A stretch of DNA of 64,000 bases, taken from assembly GCA_947069175.1 (NCBI GenBank), contig CAMTDV010000027.1:45351369-45415368 (forward strand). The letters run 5' to 3'. The notes under the pieces were generated by a model. It had not been told where the DNA came from and ran no database searches. It saw only the letters and a list, made by a program, of their open reading frames with translations. Shown here one piece after another: positions 11,246-24,400 of the stretch. Numbering within the stretch: position 1 is the stretch's first letter; each line of letters starts with the position of its first letter. This DNA is from Scalesia atractyloides. Lineage: Eukaryota > Streptophyta > Magnoliopsida > Asterales > Asteraceae. A program made the position numbers and the translations under genes.

Positions 11246-14071
11246 TAGAAATTATGATTTTGGTTCCATGAATTTTGATAATTATAATTTCTAAAGCCAT
11301 TGTTATATTAATTTCGACTACCAACATTCTGGTATCAAGTTTGATATTGACCTTGACTTCTGAAATTATTTGATTGACTGTTAAAGTTATTCATTCTTGG
11401 TGAACTACTTCTAGGACTCTCATATCTGCCTGATGTAGATGCAGGCTTAAATCTTTGTTGATTTCTTTGAAAGCGAGGAACTTGGTGAGTTCCTTTTCAG
11501 CCTTATCTACACTAACAGCAACACTATGTTGCTTGGTAGCAGATACCGTTGGTGAGTTAACCTTCTTCTCACCATCACCACTTTTTGCTGGTGATTTTTC
11601 CCTCTATCTCTCACTTACCTGTGCTTCACTCTTTTTGTTAGGACATCAACTAGTTACATGTCCCTTTTCATGACATTTGAAGCACGATTTCCTAGCCGAG
11701 GACTTCTTAGTTGAAGCCTCTTGCTTAGATTCATCAGTCGATGATGATGATGATGATGCTTTCGAAGGATCTTGTTTAGTTTGCTTAACTTCTGATTTTT
11801 CTTTGTTTTTGTTCTTAGCAAACTGTACATTAGACTCTTTAGTAATAACAGGGACCTCTTCATTCATGTCACTACCTTTAACAAAATCATCCTTTTTGAC
11901 AAAAGTTTGCTTTTGATTCTTAAGGTGTGTATTCTTCGTTTTCAAACCGGTGTCTCTGTTACTATCCTTCTTGGCAATTTCAGTCACATCAACATCCTCT
12001 GATGTGGAACTACGAGGTGTAGTTGACACAAAGTTTGTAAGCTATTCTTCATCTGGCAAGAAAGAATAGTTGTGACCAAGAGGTAGTGGAACTTCATTCA
12101 AACCTTTGAAGCCCACACAAGTCTTATCATTACTCTTCTTTAGGCCATTCATTATGTGTTTCATGACAAAAGATGAATCTCTGAATTGATTTAATTTCTT
12201 TTCAAGTTCACAAATTTTAATTTGTGCTTCAGACAACTCTTTGCATTTTTTAGAAACCTCTTTTGTTTTCTCACTCATCATATCATGAGCTAAGTCAATA
12301 ACTTGAAGTTTTTCATTAAGCTTACAGGTTAGAATGTTGATTTCTTCTTCATAACCTTTAATTTTCTTCAAGTATAGTGACTCATTTCGTTTTACGAAAA
12401 AGTTTGATTCCTTTAGGTTTGAGAGCTCATTAGCCAGACTTTGGTTTTGTTGTGTTAATGTGTCAATCTCACTTTGCAGTTTACAACATTTCAAACAAAT
12501 AGAACTACTAGAGTTAGAACATACCTCGCCTGTTGATTTGCTTAGATCAGCCATGAAAGCATCAAAATCAGCAGCCATCTTCTTCTCTATAGCAATCTGT
12601 TCTCCATCAGCTTTCTCAGCTACCTTCTCTTGCTCCTCCTCAGCATCGGCTTTCACTTCTTCATCAACAACTGGAGCTATCTCAGCCATAAACTCATGTG
12701 ATGCGTTGTTATCACTCTCCAGATAAACACTCCAATCATAAGAACCCTCTCTGGCAGTAGAAATCAGGGCCTTTGATCCAGTGTTGTTTGACACATTCAT
12801 GTTGCTTGAACCATGACCAGGAGAATCTTGAAAAGATGAATTAGAACGAGATTCAGTTTTTGGTCGTTGATATTCTCTAACAAAATGTTTATAGTTATGA
12901 CAGTTGTAACACTTCACTTTCGACTTGTCAAAACCCACACTCTTTCCAACGAACTTCATGCCCGTTCTTTTCATGAACATCTTCACTCGTCTAGAAATCA
13001 TGGCCATCTGCCATTGTAAATCCATCACCTCTAGGTCATCATGGTCAATCTGACCATAATCTTCATCAAACATAGCAGGATCAGATATTTTTCCCTGAAT
13101 GTAGTTCTCATAGGAAGCAACAAAAGAAGCAAGCAATGCCAGGTGATCTTCAGCACTTTTGACACTCAGAGGCATAGACTTAGAACAATTGTTACTTGAT
13201 TGTTGTCTCTTAGCCGCTGACGAGCCTCCTGAAGTAGCAACAAAACATACTTCACCCTCAGCATTGGTCACAATCTGCTCATTCTCACACGAAAGGAACG
13301 CAGTTGCAGTATCACTTGAAGCATTGTTGGAAGATGAAGGTGTAAGACATTTATAAATCCCCGGATCTTGAACCTGATTATAACCAGTCTCCTTCTTCTT
13401 CATATTGAGCTCATAAGCTCTTAATTTTCCAACAACCTCTTCCAAGTCTTTCTTTTCATAATCAGCTTCACCTTTTATCAACAACGTGTAAATATCCCAC
13501 TTTGCAGGTAAAGCATCCAACAACTTGTCGTTTATCTCCACATCTGTGTATCCCTCTATGTCAGAATTGTGTATTTCTGACATCAGATGATAATATCTCG
13601 TGATAATATCTTCAAGGAATTCATTTCTCTTCCTTTGAACACAGCAAATAGTTTCTTCAGCAGATCAACCTTGTTCTTCTTTACGTCAGTATTGCCCTCA
13701 TACCTCTTCTCTAGGGCATCCCACATCTCCTTTGATGTTGTATAACGCTTGAATGTATGTTTGATGCCATCAGGTAACGACATCTTGATAGCAACTAAGG
13801 CTTTCTTCTCAAACTCATACATTCTCTTCTCAGCTTCAGACATATTAACATAAGCAGTAACCCGTTGTCTGCCCTCAAAATCATGCGTTGGGTTAGCGTA
13901 CCCATCTTGAATACAGATCAACATCCGTGTATCCTGTTATTCAATAAAGGATTGAAACATATCCTTCCAAGTAAGATAGTTCTGTACCTTCAGCATCTTT
14001 GGAGGTTTGTTTGTGGTGCCAGCGTCGTGCTCCATTCTCAATAGCTCATTAAGGTTAGACATATTCGACAT
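11246..14071 (-). pseudogene. gag: gag of element B with coiled coil and two zinc knuckles
   Basis: The chosen start is ATG at 14071-14069 (MSNMSNLNELLRMEHDAG), which gives the usual short leader peptide before YLTWKDMF. An early stop lies near 13940. The UBN2-type gag domain is open in 13924-13583 and 13583-12042. A first knuckle, CYNCHNYKHFVREY (about 12912-12868), has Tyr for the last Cys. A long Leu/Lys/Glu-rich coiled coil spans about 12520-12160. A second knuckle near 11700-11660, CFKCHEKGHVTS then a stop then C, is broken by that stop. The length, over 900 codons, fits SIRE-type gag. An acidic stretch DAEEEQEKVAEKADG lies near 12640. Confidence 0.87.
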
Positions 14072-14334
14072 TTTTTACCGAACCGGCTCGTTAAAAACGT
14101 TAAAACTTGTCCAAAATGAGTGGTTACCAAATTATACTGTTAGACTCGTCTCGACCATATGATTCTAATGATGTATATTGTCTGAATATGATTTTTGGAA
14201 TTTTCGTGCCTTTTTTATTTTTATTTTTTTTGTCCTAAAAATCACACGAGCCTAACCGTGCAACCGGTTTGTCAAAATAGTTTGTGGATCAAATTCTATG
14301 TTCGAAAACGTTTAACTCCGGTTACGTCAGCTGG

Positions 14335-14775
14335 TTAAGTTCCACCTTCTTGTGTATAACTCGGAATAGTGTAAAATCCGAAATGGTAACTCTGATTGAC
14401 AATCTGAAATGCAAATCCGAAACAGTAATCCGAATTACTACTCCGAGATGGTGATCCGGAATAGTGATCTGAGATGAAATCCGGAATGCACTGTTGTAGT
14501 CCGAAATGGAAATCCGGAATAGATCTGATCCGAGATGGAATCCGAAATAGACTACTCTGATCTGAGATGGAATCTAGAATACACTTCTGATCCAAAAGTT
14601 AATCCGAAATAGAATCCGAAATAGCTTCTAATCCGAAATTCAATACGAAATGGAATCCGATATGGCTTTTCTGATCTGAATTGCAGGTTTTCCAGATCCG
14701 AAATGCAGATTCTGATCTGAAATTCAAGTCTTCAATCTAAAATACTTTGATTTTTGATCCGGAATGCAAGTTGTT
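14335..14775 (-). repeat. Degenerate AATCCGAAAT repeat in element B leader
   Basis: On the plus strand, words such as AATCCGAAATGG, ATCCGGAATAG and GATCCGAGATGG recur about every 12-30 bases, with some twenty variants. The array lies in the untranslated leader between primer site and gag. The 86-codon open frame across it is a by-product of the repeat and has no recognisable domain. Confidence 0.75.
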
Positions 14776-14900
14776 AATCCGAAACAGTAACAGAAACTCT
14801 AATTCTGCCGTCACAAACTCCAAAACAGCCTCCAAAACGCCCAAAAACCCAAATTTTCTACTGTCACGATTCTGAACCGAGCAATAATCAAGAGCCGAAT

Positions 14901-14912
14901 GCTCTGATACCA
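14901..14912 (-). promoter_or_regulatory. Primer-binding site of element B (tRNA-Met type)
   Basis: On the minus strand this reads TGGTATCAGAGC, exactly the initiator tRNA-Met complement used by plant copia elements. It lies two bases (AT) after the LTR end. Confidence 0.92.
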
Positions 14913-14914
14913 AT

Positions 14915-15391
14915 TGTAGGTCCCCTGGTCCTATGAATCTTGACAAAATCGTCTATCTAATCTAGAGTGCGGAACCCCCTAGATCAGATTTCACAGAAAC
15001 AAGAACAAGAACACGAACAAATTCCTTCAAACTGTCTTCTATTGATTATCCAACACAAAGTGTTTACAATCAATTCAAGACTCTCTCTCTCTCTATAAAA
15101 CTTTCTGAAGCAATTCTTTCAGCACTGAATAACTCACTAAGCAACCATAACCCTAATCACAACCTTTCTTTATATAGAGATAGGTTATGCTCATGGGCTA
15201 GGATTTCCCTACATGGACTGATAATGGGTTTAAAGCCCAATTCGCCTACCATGCTCTATTTAGTGTCTAGTTCAGCCCAATTACTTCTAGTTAACTATTA
15301 CAAAACTAAACCCCCTAACCGTTTATCATTTTACTAATTACAAGATATCCAAAGACCAAATCTAAGCTGTTGTCACAAATATGCACCAACA
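14915..15391 (-). repeat. 5' LTR of element B
   Basis: On the plus strand it reads TGTAGGTCCCC ... GCACCAACA, so the minus-strand copy begins TGTTGGTGC and ends GGACCTACA next to the primer site. The length is 477 bp. A TATA-like sequence lies within it, and (CT)n sits near 15080. Beyond 15391 the sequence becomes the extra ORF of element C, with AAAAG (15392-15396) as candidate target duplication. Confidence 0.82.
15169..15176 (-). promoter_or_regulatory. Candidate TATA box of element B LTR
   Basis: TATATAAA on the minus strand lies about 215 bp into the 5' LTR, upstream of the primer site, which is a reasonable place for the LTR promoter. Confidence 0.55.
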
Positions 15392-15857
15392 AAAAGAACT
15401 TATATCGTAGTGGTAACCATGCTTTGTTTAGTTGTCCAATGAGAAAATCTCCAACACATTTCATTCTAAGCAAACATCCACGTTGACACTTCAACGATAC
15501 TGAGAATGGAGCTTTCAGATCATCACCAAGCTGTAATACTGAGTTAATGATTTCAACAGAGACATCTACGTTCAAGTCATTTACTCTCCTGTGGATAAGT
15601 TCCTGCCCATCTACTTCAACAACTTTAGCTGAATCCCAAAATTCCTTGATCAACATTTTGTATACTGTAGTCTTGTGCGTGATAGCATAATGTATCCTTG
15701 TGTCGCGCAAAAACTTCATTATATCGTTGTACTTAGCAAATTTGTCTTCCGAATATAAGTAGGCCACCTTGTTATGTCTTGGTTCTGACATAATTTCCAC
15801 TTCGGACTTGTTAGTTCTCTTCGTTGTGGATTTTCTTTTATGTTCCTTTTGTTCCAT
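15392..15857 (-). pseudogene. Extra ORF downstream of pol in element C, truncated by element B
   Basis: From ATG at 15857 (MEQKEHKRKS) about 155 codons are open before the junction with the element B LTR; the next Met (MSEPRHNK, 15791) is an equally good start. The open frame runs on past the junction into LTR sequence by chance. The protein has a basic N-terminus. It then has a globular part with HNKVAYL, FLRDTRIHYAI, FWDSAKVVE, VLQLGDDL and WLPLRYKFFL. I know no enzyme with these motifs. Similar reading frames occur downstream of pol in SIRE-type elements and are sometimes called env-like. No signal peptide or transmembrane segment is visible in the part present. Function is unknown. Confidence 0.65.
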
Positions 15858-17956
15858 TCTGTACATATAAGACAACAAGGATAAGAACATAAATTCATTA
15901 GGGAATACACACAAAAAGTTTTATTCCAAACTTTCTATATGTATGTATGTATTCCCTGGATGAAGAACTACTGACTCATACGAATAACAATTTATTAGTA
16001 CAAAGAACAACTGATTTTTATGAACAACTGTCTTGATTAAAAAAGTGATTTACTCGTATGAGTAACTGGCTTCTACGAATGACATGTTACTCGTCCGAGT
16101 GGTACTTCACTCGTACGGATATTGTTCGTACAAACAACTTCAAGAGAAGATTATTCAAAAGGAACTTGTTTTTTCGTTAAAGATTTTTCGCTTAAAGTTT
16201 GTCGTTCATGTAAGTCAAAGTCACATAGTCAGATAATGTTCAAGATGCTCATCTTTAAAGTATGCCAACATTGTCAAATATATGTTAAAGATATCAGAAA
16301 CAACTTAAAGATAGGTGAAAAGATGACGTGAGCAAGGTGAAAGTAAAGTTCCACCAAAGAACTTCATCACCTTTATACCACATCATGATACTCGTGTGAA
16401 CAACCTTAGCTCGTACGAAGAACTCCATTCGTACAAGACCCCAGTTGTCATTTGTACGAGGCACAATGGCTCGTACGAGTGATCTCTGATTCGTACTTGT
16501 CCAAGTTTTTCAAAACTGGACTTACAGTTCTTCGAGGACCTTAGGTTTTTCATTGACCTGTTTAGAACTTTGCACATATCCACACTTACTCACAAATTAT
16601 GTTAGGAAAATTGCTCGTTAAACAGATTTTATTCTTTGAGATGAGTTTATCTGTTGTAAGAAAGTACTTTTATGAAGTTATGATAGCAAGACAAGTGATT
16701 TTTAGGGTGTATATTGGTAGAAAACCTTTTGAGTTTCCATCTTTGGCTAAATAAAAAAGAACTTAATTTTAACAACAGAGTAAACTAAACTAAAATGATC
16801 AATCAACAAATAAGAATAAGCTATATGTCTACTAGGCAATCTTTTTCAGAATTTCCAGGTAAGAGAGTCATACCAGCTTTTAATCTTGCCAAAAATGAGT
16901 TTTGTTTAAAACATTAAATTAAATAAATAAGTATTCTACTGTGATTATCGGTATTGTTGTCCATGTAAGGTCAGCTTATCAGATGTAATCATGATTAGGA
17001 GATATGATTAATGTATGATCTATACTTACTAGCCGGTGTTCAACCACTTCACGAGACATTCCCGTATCAAGACATGCACGAGAGAAAATCTTACCGGTGA
17101 GTATACTGCTTATCATCTGTTTTGACGTATATGATGTGAGATACTCACTTATTTTGATTGAAAACAAGCCTTATGTGATTAATCACTTATTGATTAGGAA
17201 CTTGATTTTCAGATGCATGTAGGGCATAGGAGTAAGTCTGTGAACAGGTTAGTACCATCGTACCGACAAAGAGACGAACTTAGCTCCCGCATAAAGCTGT
17301 GATATATTATCACTTATTTTTTGGGTGAATTTGATATTTTTATCACTTATTGGTGGTCGTATGCAATATTTACACGTATGTATAGTATCATGGAAGTTCT
17401 AGACTTGCGTCACCGTTATTTTTCGGTAAAAGATTCAACCATGATACCCAGATGATAAGCAAACATAAAGACCGCATATCTCGGAACCTCGACATACTAT
17501 CAAATGAATTTCGGTACCAAGACCATATGCCAATGAATGGTTCCCACTTGGCTTTTAGTCTGTTATGTTTATATCAATCTGCACATTTTAATCTGATTGT
17601 GAGCCTACCGATACATCAATAGTAAAGCTACTTATCAATTTTCGTTTTATGTTTTTGACCGTTTTTGACAGATCACCAGTGTGTATCATCATCTTCTCTT
17701 ATCTTTCCAAGAAACTCATTTTTTATTTTTGATTTTCTATTGTTTTGTATTTTCTAAATTTTTCTCCCCCTTAAATAAAGAAGGTAAATAAATAAAAACT
17801 TAACTAGATAAAAGACATATTTTTGTATTTTCTCATATTTTTGTATTTTTCTTGGAATTTCTCCCCTAAAGTATAAAACTAAGAGAAAATTGAAAATCTT
17901 TTTTTTCTTTTTAGATTTTAAGAAATATTTACGAAAATGATTTAGCCAAGGATGAT
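15858..17956 (-). other. Non-coding region between pol and extra ORF of element C
   Basis: No domain is visible. At about 16040-16130 and 16385-16500 it holds clustered variants of CTCGTACGAG (for example at 16470). T-rich tracts at 17695-17760 and 17815-17910 flank the end of pol. A diverged form of the motif seen 3' of pol in B, I and L lies at about 17685-17735 (minus strand AATGAGTTTCTTGG then AAGATGATGATACA). The small open frames here are not supported as genes. Confidence 0.55.
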
Positions 17957-19436
17957 TTACTCGGGTTTCACCTTGATGCCATTGACCAAAAGGAGATAAT
18001 CAAAATGTGATTTATCAAAAGCTTTTGTAAACAGGTTGGCACGTTGGTGATCAGTGTGGATTTTAACAACATTGATAAGTTTCTTTTCATAACAATCTCG
18101 TATGAAATGATACTTGATCTCAATGTGTTTGGTTTTTGAGTGCTGTACAGGATTACGAGTGATCTGTAAAGCAGCTTCATTATCAACAAAAATAGGAGTA
18201 GTTAAAACTTCAAAACTGTAGTCGTGCATTTGCTGTTGCATCCATAGAACATAAGAGCAGCAACTAGAAGCTGAAATATACTCAGCCTCACAGGTTGACG
18301 TAGCTACACTAGTCTGCTTTTTTGCATTGCCACGTGACTAGGTGATTTCCCAAGAACTGACATCCTGCTGATGTTGATTTCACACCGATCTTGCAGGCAC
18401 CATGATCAGAATCACTAAATGCTGTCAAATCAAACTTATCATCCTTAGGGTACCAGAGACCAGTGTCCAGGTGACCCTTCAAATAACAAAACATCCTTTT
18501 CACAACCATCAAATGAGAAGCCTTTGGACTTGACTGGTAGCGAGCTAGAAGACATGTTGGGTACATTATATAAGGTCTTGAAGCAGTAAGATACATAAGA
18601 GATCCGACCATAGCATGATAAAGACATGGTTCCACATGTTCACCCATTCCATCAGGAGTAATCCTGTGATTCTGAGCTAATGGAGTTCCCAAGGGCTTTG
18701 AGTCTTCCGTTTGAAATCGTTTGAGAATATCCCCGACGTACTTGGTTTGATGGATGAATATCCCTTCCTGAGATTGATGAACCTGCAAATCTAAAAAGAA
18801 ATTCATTTCTCCTATTGCACTCATCTCGAACTTCTCTTGCATCACCTGCTCAAATTCTTTGCACAATATCTCGTTTGTAGACCCAAAAATAATATCATCA
18901 ACATACACTTGTACCAGCAATAAGTCCTCATTTTCTTCCTTAATGAAGAGAGTACAGTCGAGCAATCCACGTCGAAACCATTCTTTAGAAGATAGGAAGA
19001 CAACGTTTTAATACCAAGCCCATGGAGCTTGATGAAGACCATATAGTGCCTTATTCAGAAGCCAAACCTTGTCAGGATGGATTGGATATTCAAAGCCAGG
19101 CGGTTGCTCAACATATAGTTCTTCTTCAACCACACCATGAAGAAATGCACTCTTCACATCCATTTGATAAACGGTAAACTTCTTGTAGGACGCATAAGCC
19201 AAGAAAATTCTTATGGGCTAAAGACGTGCTACCGGTGCATAAACTTCAATGTAATTAATGCCTTCTACTTGATTAAAGCCCTGGACAACCAATCTTGCTT
19301 TGTTTCTCACAACAACACCTCGGTTTTCCTTCTTACACTTGTAAACCCATCTTGTACCAATCTTCTTGTAGTTGTCAGGCATGTCAACCAATTTCCACAT
19401 GCCTAACTTCTGAAACTGTTGAAGTTCTTCTAGCAT
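17957..19436 (-). pseudogene. pol: Reverse transcriptase and RNase H of element C
   Basis: Frames 19436-19218, 19202-19008, 18965-18309 and 18241-17957 together cover the copia RT and RNase H. Landmarks are WVYKCKKENRG, VYAPVARL, YQMDVKSAFLHG, YVEQPPGF, ALYGLHQAP, YVDDIIFGS, LMYLTASRP and the terminal NGIKVKPE. Stops or frameshifts fall near 19217, 18985-19005 and 18310. RNase H motifs QFLGNHLVTWQCKK and DNEAALQ are present. The enzyme would copy element RNA into DNA in the particle. The four breaks make it non-functional. Confidence 0.88.
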
Positions 19437-19445
19437 TGCCTCAAC

Positions 19446-20632
19446 TCATGAGGCTTCTTTCATTGCCTGCTTCAAAGATTTTGGTTCTACTTGGAAGACA
19501 TAGCAGACAAAAGACCAATCATTCTGTTCCCCAGATTCCCTAATAACCGAATACAAACCAGCATTCTGGTTATTCCTTAGCTGATTACGAGTCTGCACAC
19601 CACTCAGTACATCTCCTATAATATTCTGCTGAGGATGGGTATTATGAATTCGAGTCTCAGGAACACCCGGAACTCGAGAATTTATACCAAAATTGTTGAT
19701 ATTTAGATCAATAACTAATTCGTTTGCTGGATTTGATGAATATGTAGAGGTATGACCTTCAGTCGTCCCTTGATTCTGCGCATTTGACGTGACATCTGAA
19801 ATTCCAGGAACCGGACCAGAAGTAGCTTCATTTGCATCATGGAACTCATCATCTTCTGACGAAACATTATAATCAGCAGCATCTTCGAATTCCTCATTCT
19901 GAACAAGATTGTTAACCGAAGTAGACACTTGAGGGTTAACAATAATTGGTTGTACTAATGACGAGTCAACTGCAGTATCACTTTCCAGTAGCATTTGAGC
20001 AGCTGCAGAAGCATCATCAAAAGTTGGTAGATTAAAGGAGTTAAACAGCCCATCATAGTCAAACATCCACGGAGCACCCGGAGCTCTTACTGATTCAGTG
20101 TATCTTTGAACCTTAACTTCACCCCATTCTTATCTCTTTTTCGTTGACAAATTCCACACTCTGAAATTAGGAGTAGGATATCCAAGAAAGAAACCTTCGA
20201 CAGCCTTTGGTCCAAACTTACCATGTGGATCAATCATAGTGCATGGAGCTCCAAAAGGTTCTAAGAAAGAGACATCCAGTTTCCTTTTATGTAACAACTC
20301 AAAACATGTTTTCCCATGCCTTTTCATCGTAAGAACTCTATTCATCGTATAACATGCAGTAGCCACAGCCTCTTCCCAAAATTGAACAGGAAGTTCTGAT
20401 TCTACTAATATAGTTCTTACAGTTTCAATAAGAGTTCTATTTTTTCTCTCAGCGACACCATTTTGTTGTGGAGTGTATCGAGAACTGTACTCATGCAAAA
20501 TGCCTTTAGAAGAACAGAACTCATCCATAACATGGTTCTTGAATTTGGTTCCATTGTCGCTTCTAATTCTCCTTATCTTTAAATTGTACGAATTTTAAAG
20601 TAGCGTCAGGAGATTCTTGAGGATTTCAAGAA
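19446..20632 (-). pseudogene. pol: Integrase C-terminal half and acidic linker of element C
   Basis: The frame 20528-20130 has YTPQQNGVAERKNRT with the catalytic Glu, followed by LLHKRKLDVSFLEPFGAPC and the GFFLGY segment. The region 20630-20530 joins it to the upstream integrase frame through a frameshift. The frame 20066-19446 is a Ser/Asp/Glu/Asn-rich linker typical between copia integrase and RT. It ends in NIIGDVLSGVQTR, the conserved entry to RT. Confidence 0.82.
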
Positions 20633-20634
20633 CT

Positions 20635-21387
20635 TCACTCTTGTGTGCCAACATATTCACCCATGAAATCTTGAGTAGTAACTACCAAGCAATATAAATC
20701 ACCAAAGGTAGTCTTGTGTTTCATAGGTCCAAATAGGTCCATATGAAGACGTTCTAGAGGCATATTCACTGTGTTAATCTTCTTCACAGGATGAGATTTT
20801 GTAGCTTGCTTTCCTTTTTGGCACGATACATTGACGTCTTGTAAATGAAAGTTCTTCACTGGTACACCACTTACAAGATTGTTTTTCACCAAATAGTTCA
20901 TTTTCCTCAAGTGAATGTGTCTCATTCGTCTGTGCCAAGAGATTGATTCCTTTTCGGTCACTTTTGAGACAAAACATGTAACTTGTGCAGACGTGGTAAT
21001 AGCTTGGCTCATGTTAAGAATATACAAGTCATTTATTCTTGGAGCCGACAGGAGAATCCATTCTTTGGGAATCTTGAAACCAGGTTTCAGCACATAACAT
21101 CCGACATCATCAAAATGAACCGTGAACTTCTTGTCGTAGATTTGAAAAACACTTAGAAGATTGTGATCAATTTGACGAACATAATTGATCTTATCAAAGC
21201 TAACAACACCATTGGATACCATTCCTTCTCCAGTGATGTATCCGTCCTTGTCTCCAGCAAAAGCAACATAGCCTCCTCGAATGCTTTTCACATCATAAAG
21301 GAGCCTTAAGTCGCCTGTCATGTGCCTTGATGCTCCACTGTCAACAATCCAATGACTATTCAGAGTTCCTCTTGGAACACACTGCAC
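20635..21387 (-). pseudogene. pol: Protease and integrase N-terminal half of element C
   Basis: The 250-codon frame starts in the gag-protease linker and carries WIVDSGASRHMTGD, with the intact DSG active site about 16 residues in. GGYVAFAGDKDGYI and HNLLSVFQI follow. Then come the pre-integrase zinc motif (HRRMRHIH ... CQKGK) and the integrase start with HMDLFGPM and YCLVVTT. The frame breaks near 20680, where the DDYSRYSW stretch should be, and ends in a false tail. Confidence 0.88.
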
Positions 21388-21401
21388 ATTTCAATACCCG
21401 A

Positions 21402-24400
21402 TCAGTTTGAGATGGGGACCCAAGCCTTAGTGGTCTTTGGTCGACCCTTATCATCAAGAAATGTGATTTCTATTTCTTGATGATTTGGAAACTTTGTGCC
21501 TCCCCCTGAATCATTACCGGTCTCAGGTTTCCAAGATTGTTGAATTTTAACAGAATGACTATTATTTACATTTTTAACTACTTTTGGTTTTATCAAACTT
21601 GAAGAACTTGGTTTCCTTTCTGAAAAATCAGATTTTATTGCTTTTTCAATTATTTTTACTTATTTACGTCTGTTCTTCTTGTTCTTTAACAATACGTTTG
21701 TCTTGTTTTGGTGATACAGATTGATGTTGGTAAGTTGGTTCAGGAGGGGCTTTTTCAACAAATCTGGGTTTTGCTGGGTGGGTATAATTTTTTATTATGT
21801 GGCCAAACACTCCACATTTAAAACAGGTTCTCCTTTCAACAAATTTAGGAGATCCTGTTTTATGACTTGATGTTGAACTTGTGGGTCTCGAGGTACTTGG
21901 TTCATGTTCACACCCATTTGTATGTTGGGTGTAATTGTTTTGACTATTACGCTTCAAAATCTTGACTTTGTTTACAAAATCGATATTAGACTTTCTTTCA
22001 AAAGTCTCGATTTTATCAGTACTAGTTGAACTCACAAATTTAACATTCTTTAATTTCTTCTTGTAGTGAGCACCTTTAGCTTCAACCTTTGGTTGTGATA
22101 CCTTAGGTTTATCAACTCGCTTTTCTTGTTTTTCTTTTGAAATGGATAATGGTTGTGACTTGATTGGATTTTTCTTTTCCACAAATTTGGTTGTAGAATT
22201 TTTCAAAAACTTGTTCAATTGAGGTTGGATTTACATTTTTGATCTGAAAGTCTTTGTTTGAGTAGATTTTCTTGTCCCCAATCAAAGTATACAACACATT
22301 ATCATTTTTATCTGTAGACGTATTTGTTTTGACAGATTTCATAGGATCATTCTCTTGATTTTCTACAGTTTTCACATTGGGAGTAGCATAAATTTCTATC
22401 CCTTTTTCTTCATCAAGAGATTGATCCTGATCAATTTTCTTGGACTCATTATCTGATGAATCATCCTCCCTATTGTAGAAGGATTCTGATCAACAACTGA
22501 TGATGAGTTCTCTGATTTTCTTGATTCATATAAGGAATTGTCCAGTTTAAACCCTAATCCTGCTGCAAACTCTTCAGGATTAAGAGGTACAGATGGTTCA
22601 AAGCTTGGCATTTCCTCTTCATCAGGTAATTTGGTATAATTATGTTTCAAAGGAGGTGAACACACTTTATACGCAATGTATTTGACATCTCCTTTTAGTT
22701 TTTGAACGTCAATGATGTGATCAAGCACATATCAAGAGTTAGAATAACTCTCTAATTTGAGCTTAATTGCATCATGTTCGCATTTGGCAATGGCTAACTC
22801 CTTTTTCGTGTCTTCTAGGATATTAATATAGTTATTAATTCCTGTTTGTTTGTTCAAAACTGTCTTCGTTAATTCAGAAACACTTTTCTTAAGAGTTTCT
22901 ATTACAAATTTGAATCCCTTTTCGTTTCGAGTTAAAGCGAAATTTGCCTCTTTGCATTTTGACAGTTCAACAACTAGGTTTTGATTGTGACTGTTTATTA
23001 TTTCAAATTTTGTTTTTAATTCAGCACAGTCACTGCATATCTTAGGAGAGTCGGAATTTACCTGACTTGTCGAACCAGCAACATTAGCCATGAAGGCAGT
23101 ATGATGAGGGAAGGATGCATTATTTGTAAATATTTTCTCCATTACCTTCGATGCAATTTTTTATTTCTTCATCATACCAGCCTTTTGACTTTTCAGCTCC
23201 TCTTCTTCTTTCAGCAACTCACTGACCTCAGTATCAATCCTTTCCCTGACATCTGAATTGGATCCATAACCACCTGTACTCAAGCATTCTTCATCAGAAC
23301 TACCATTATACCCCGAACTATCATCATCATCAGAACTGTCAATGCTGTGAACATGTTTGATTTGATTGATAATCTTGGCATAACATGCAGTTCCTCCTTG
23401 ATTCTCGTTTCCCAATTGTACAGACCAATCGCATCCTTCATCTGCTTGAACTACTAGAGCTCTGTTTGTGTTGTTTGAAGGCCCAGACTGGTTGGTGTTG
23501 TTTGGGTTGTTAACAACTACTATTCTCCGTTCATTGTTAACATGAACTGTGTTGGATGGTTATGATTGATTTCGAAAAGATTTGTGATTTCCTTATTTGC
23601 TGGTTCTAGTGCACTCACGTTTGAAGTGACCTTTTTCACCACAGTAGAAGCAAGTAACAACATTTTTATTAAAACCGTATTTCGTATCTTTCTTGCTCTC
23701 CAAACTTGTTTTTCCAGTTCTGCTCATGTAATCCTTAGCTCTTCTGACCGCACTTGCAAACACCCATTTAATATCCATTAACTCCATCTCATCCCTGTCT
23801 ATTTGTTGGTAGTCTTCATTAGTCAAATTGATGTTTCCAATTTGAACAACGACTAATCCACAATAAGCACTAACCATGGTGTTCCGAAGTTCCATATGTT
23901 CCTGAGCAAATTCTACACTGACCTTGGAAAGATGTGATGTATCAAGTCTGACTGTATTAGGGTTTGCAGATTGAAAGTTGTTACCATAGAAAGCTTGTTG
24001 AGAAGCTTGTTGTGGAGCTTGAGGTGTAACAACTTGAGGTTGTTGAAGAAAGGCTTAAGGATCAAATACTTGACCATAGGTTTGAGTACTTGAGCCGGCA
24101 GATTGATCCGTTTGAACTGGTGGTGGTATAAAGGGGTTAACACTTGACACAATCACGGTTTGAAGTTTTGGTTGCTGAATTGAATTAACACCTGTGTTAA
24201 TACCTCCAAAGTATATCTCAGGCTTTCTGGATCTCTTCTTCATTTTTGTTCTCCAGCTTCTGAAAAAATTCATAGATACTGATCACATCCAAAACACCTG
24301 CATGCCTTAGTAAGTCAATAAATTGACTCCACTTTGGTAGTAAGGCATTAGCAAAACGCATCACGATTTCCGGTGGAGATGCTAACACTTTGTATGAATA

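Larger units (their letters stand above)
7179..15391 (-). mobile_element. Element B: Ty1/copia SIRE/Maximus-type element, 3' end outside window
   Basis: Read on the minus strand it has a 5' LTR (15391-14915), tRNA-Met primer site, long leader, large gag with two zinc knuckles and a coiled coil, protease, integrase, reverse transcriptase and RNase H, then 3' non-coding DNA. The order IN before RT is that of Ty1/copia, and the long gag is what is known of SIRE/Maximus elements. Element A interrupts its 3' non-coding part at 7178, so its 3' LTR must lie left of the window. B itself interrupts the extra ORF of element C at 15391/15392. Confidence 0.9.
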
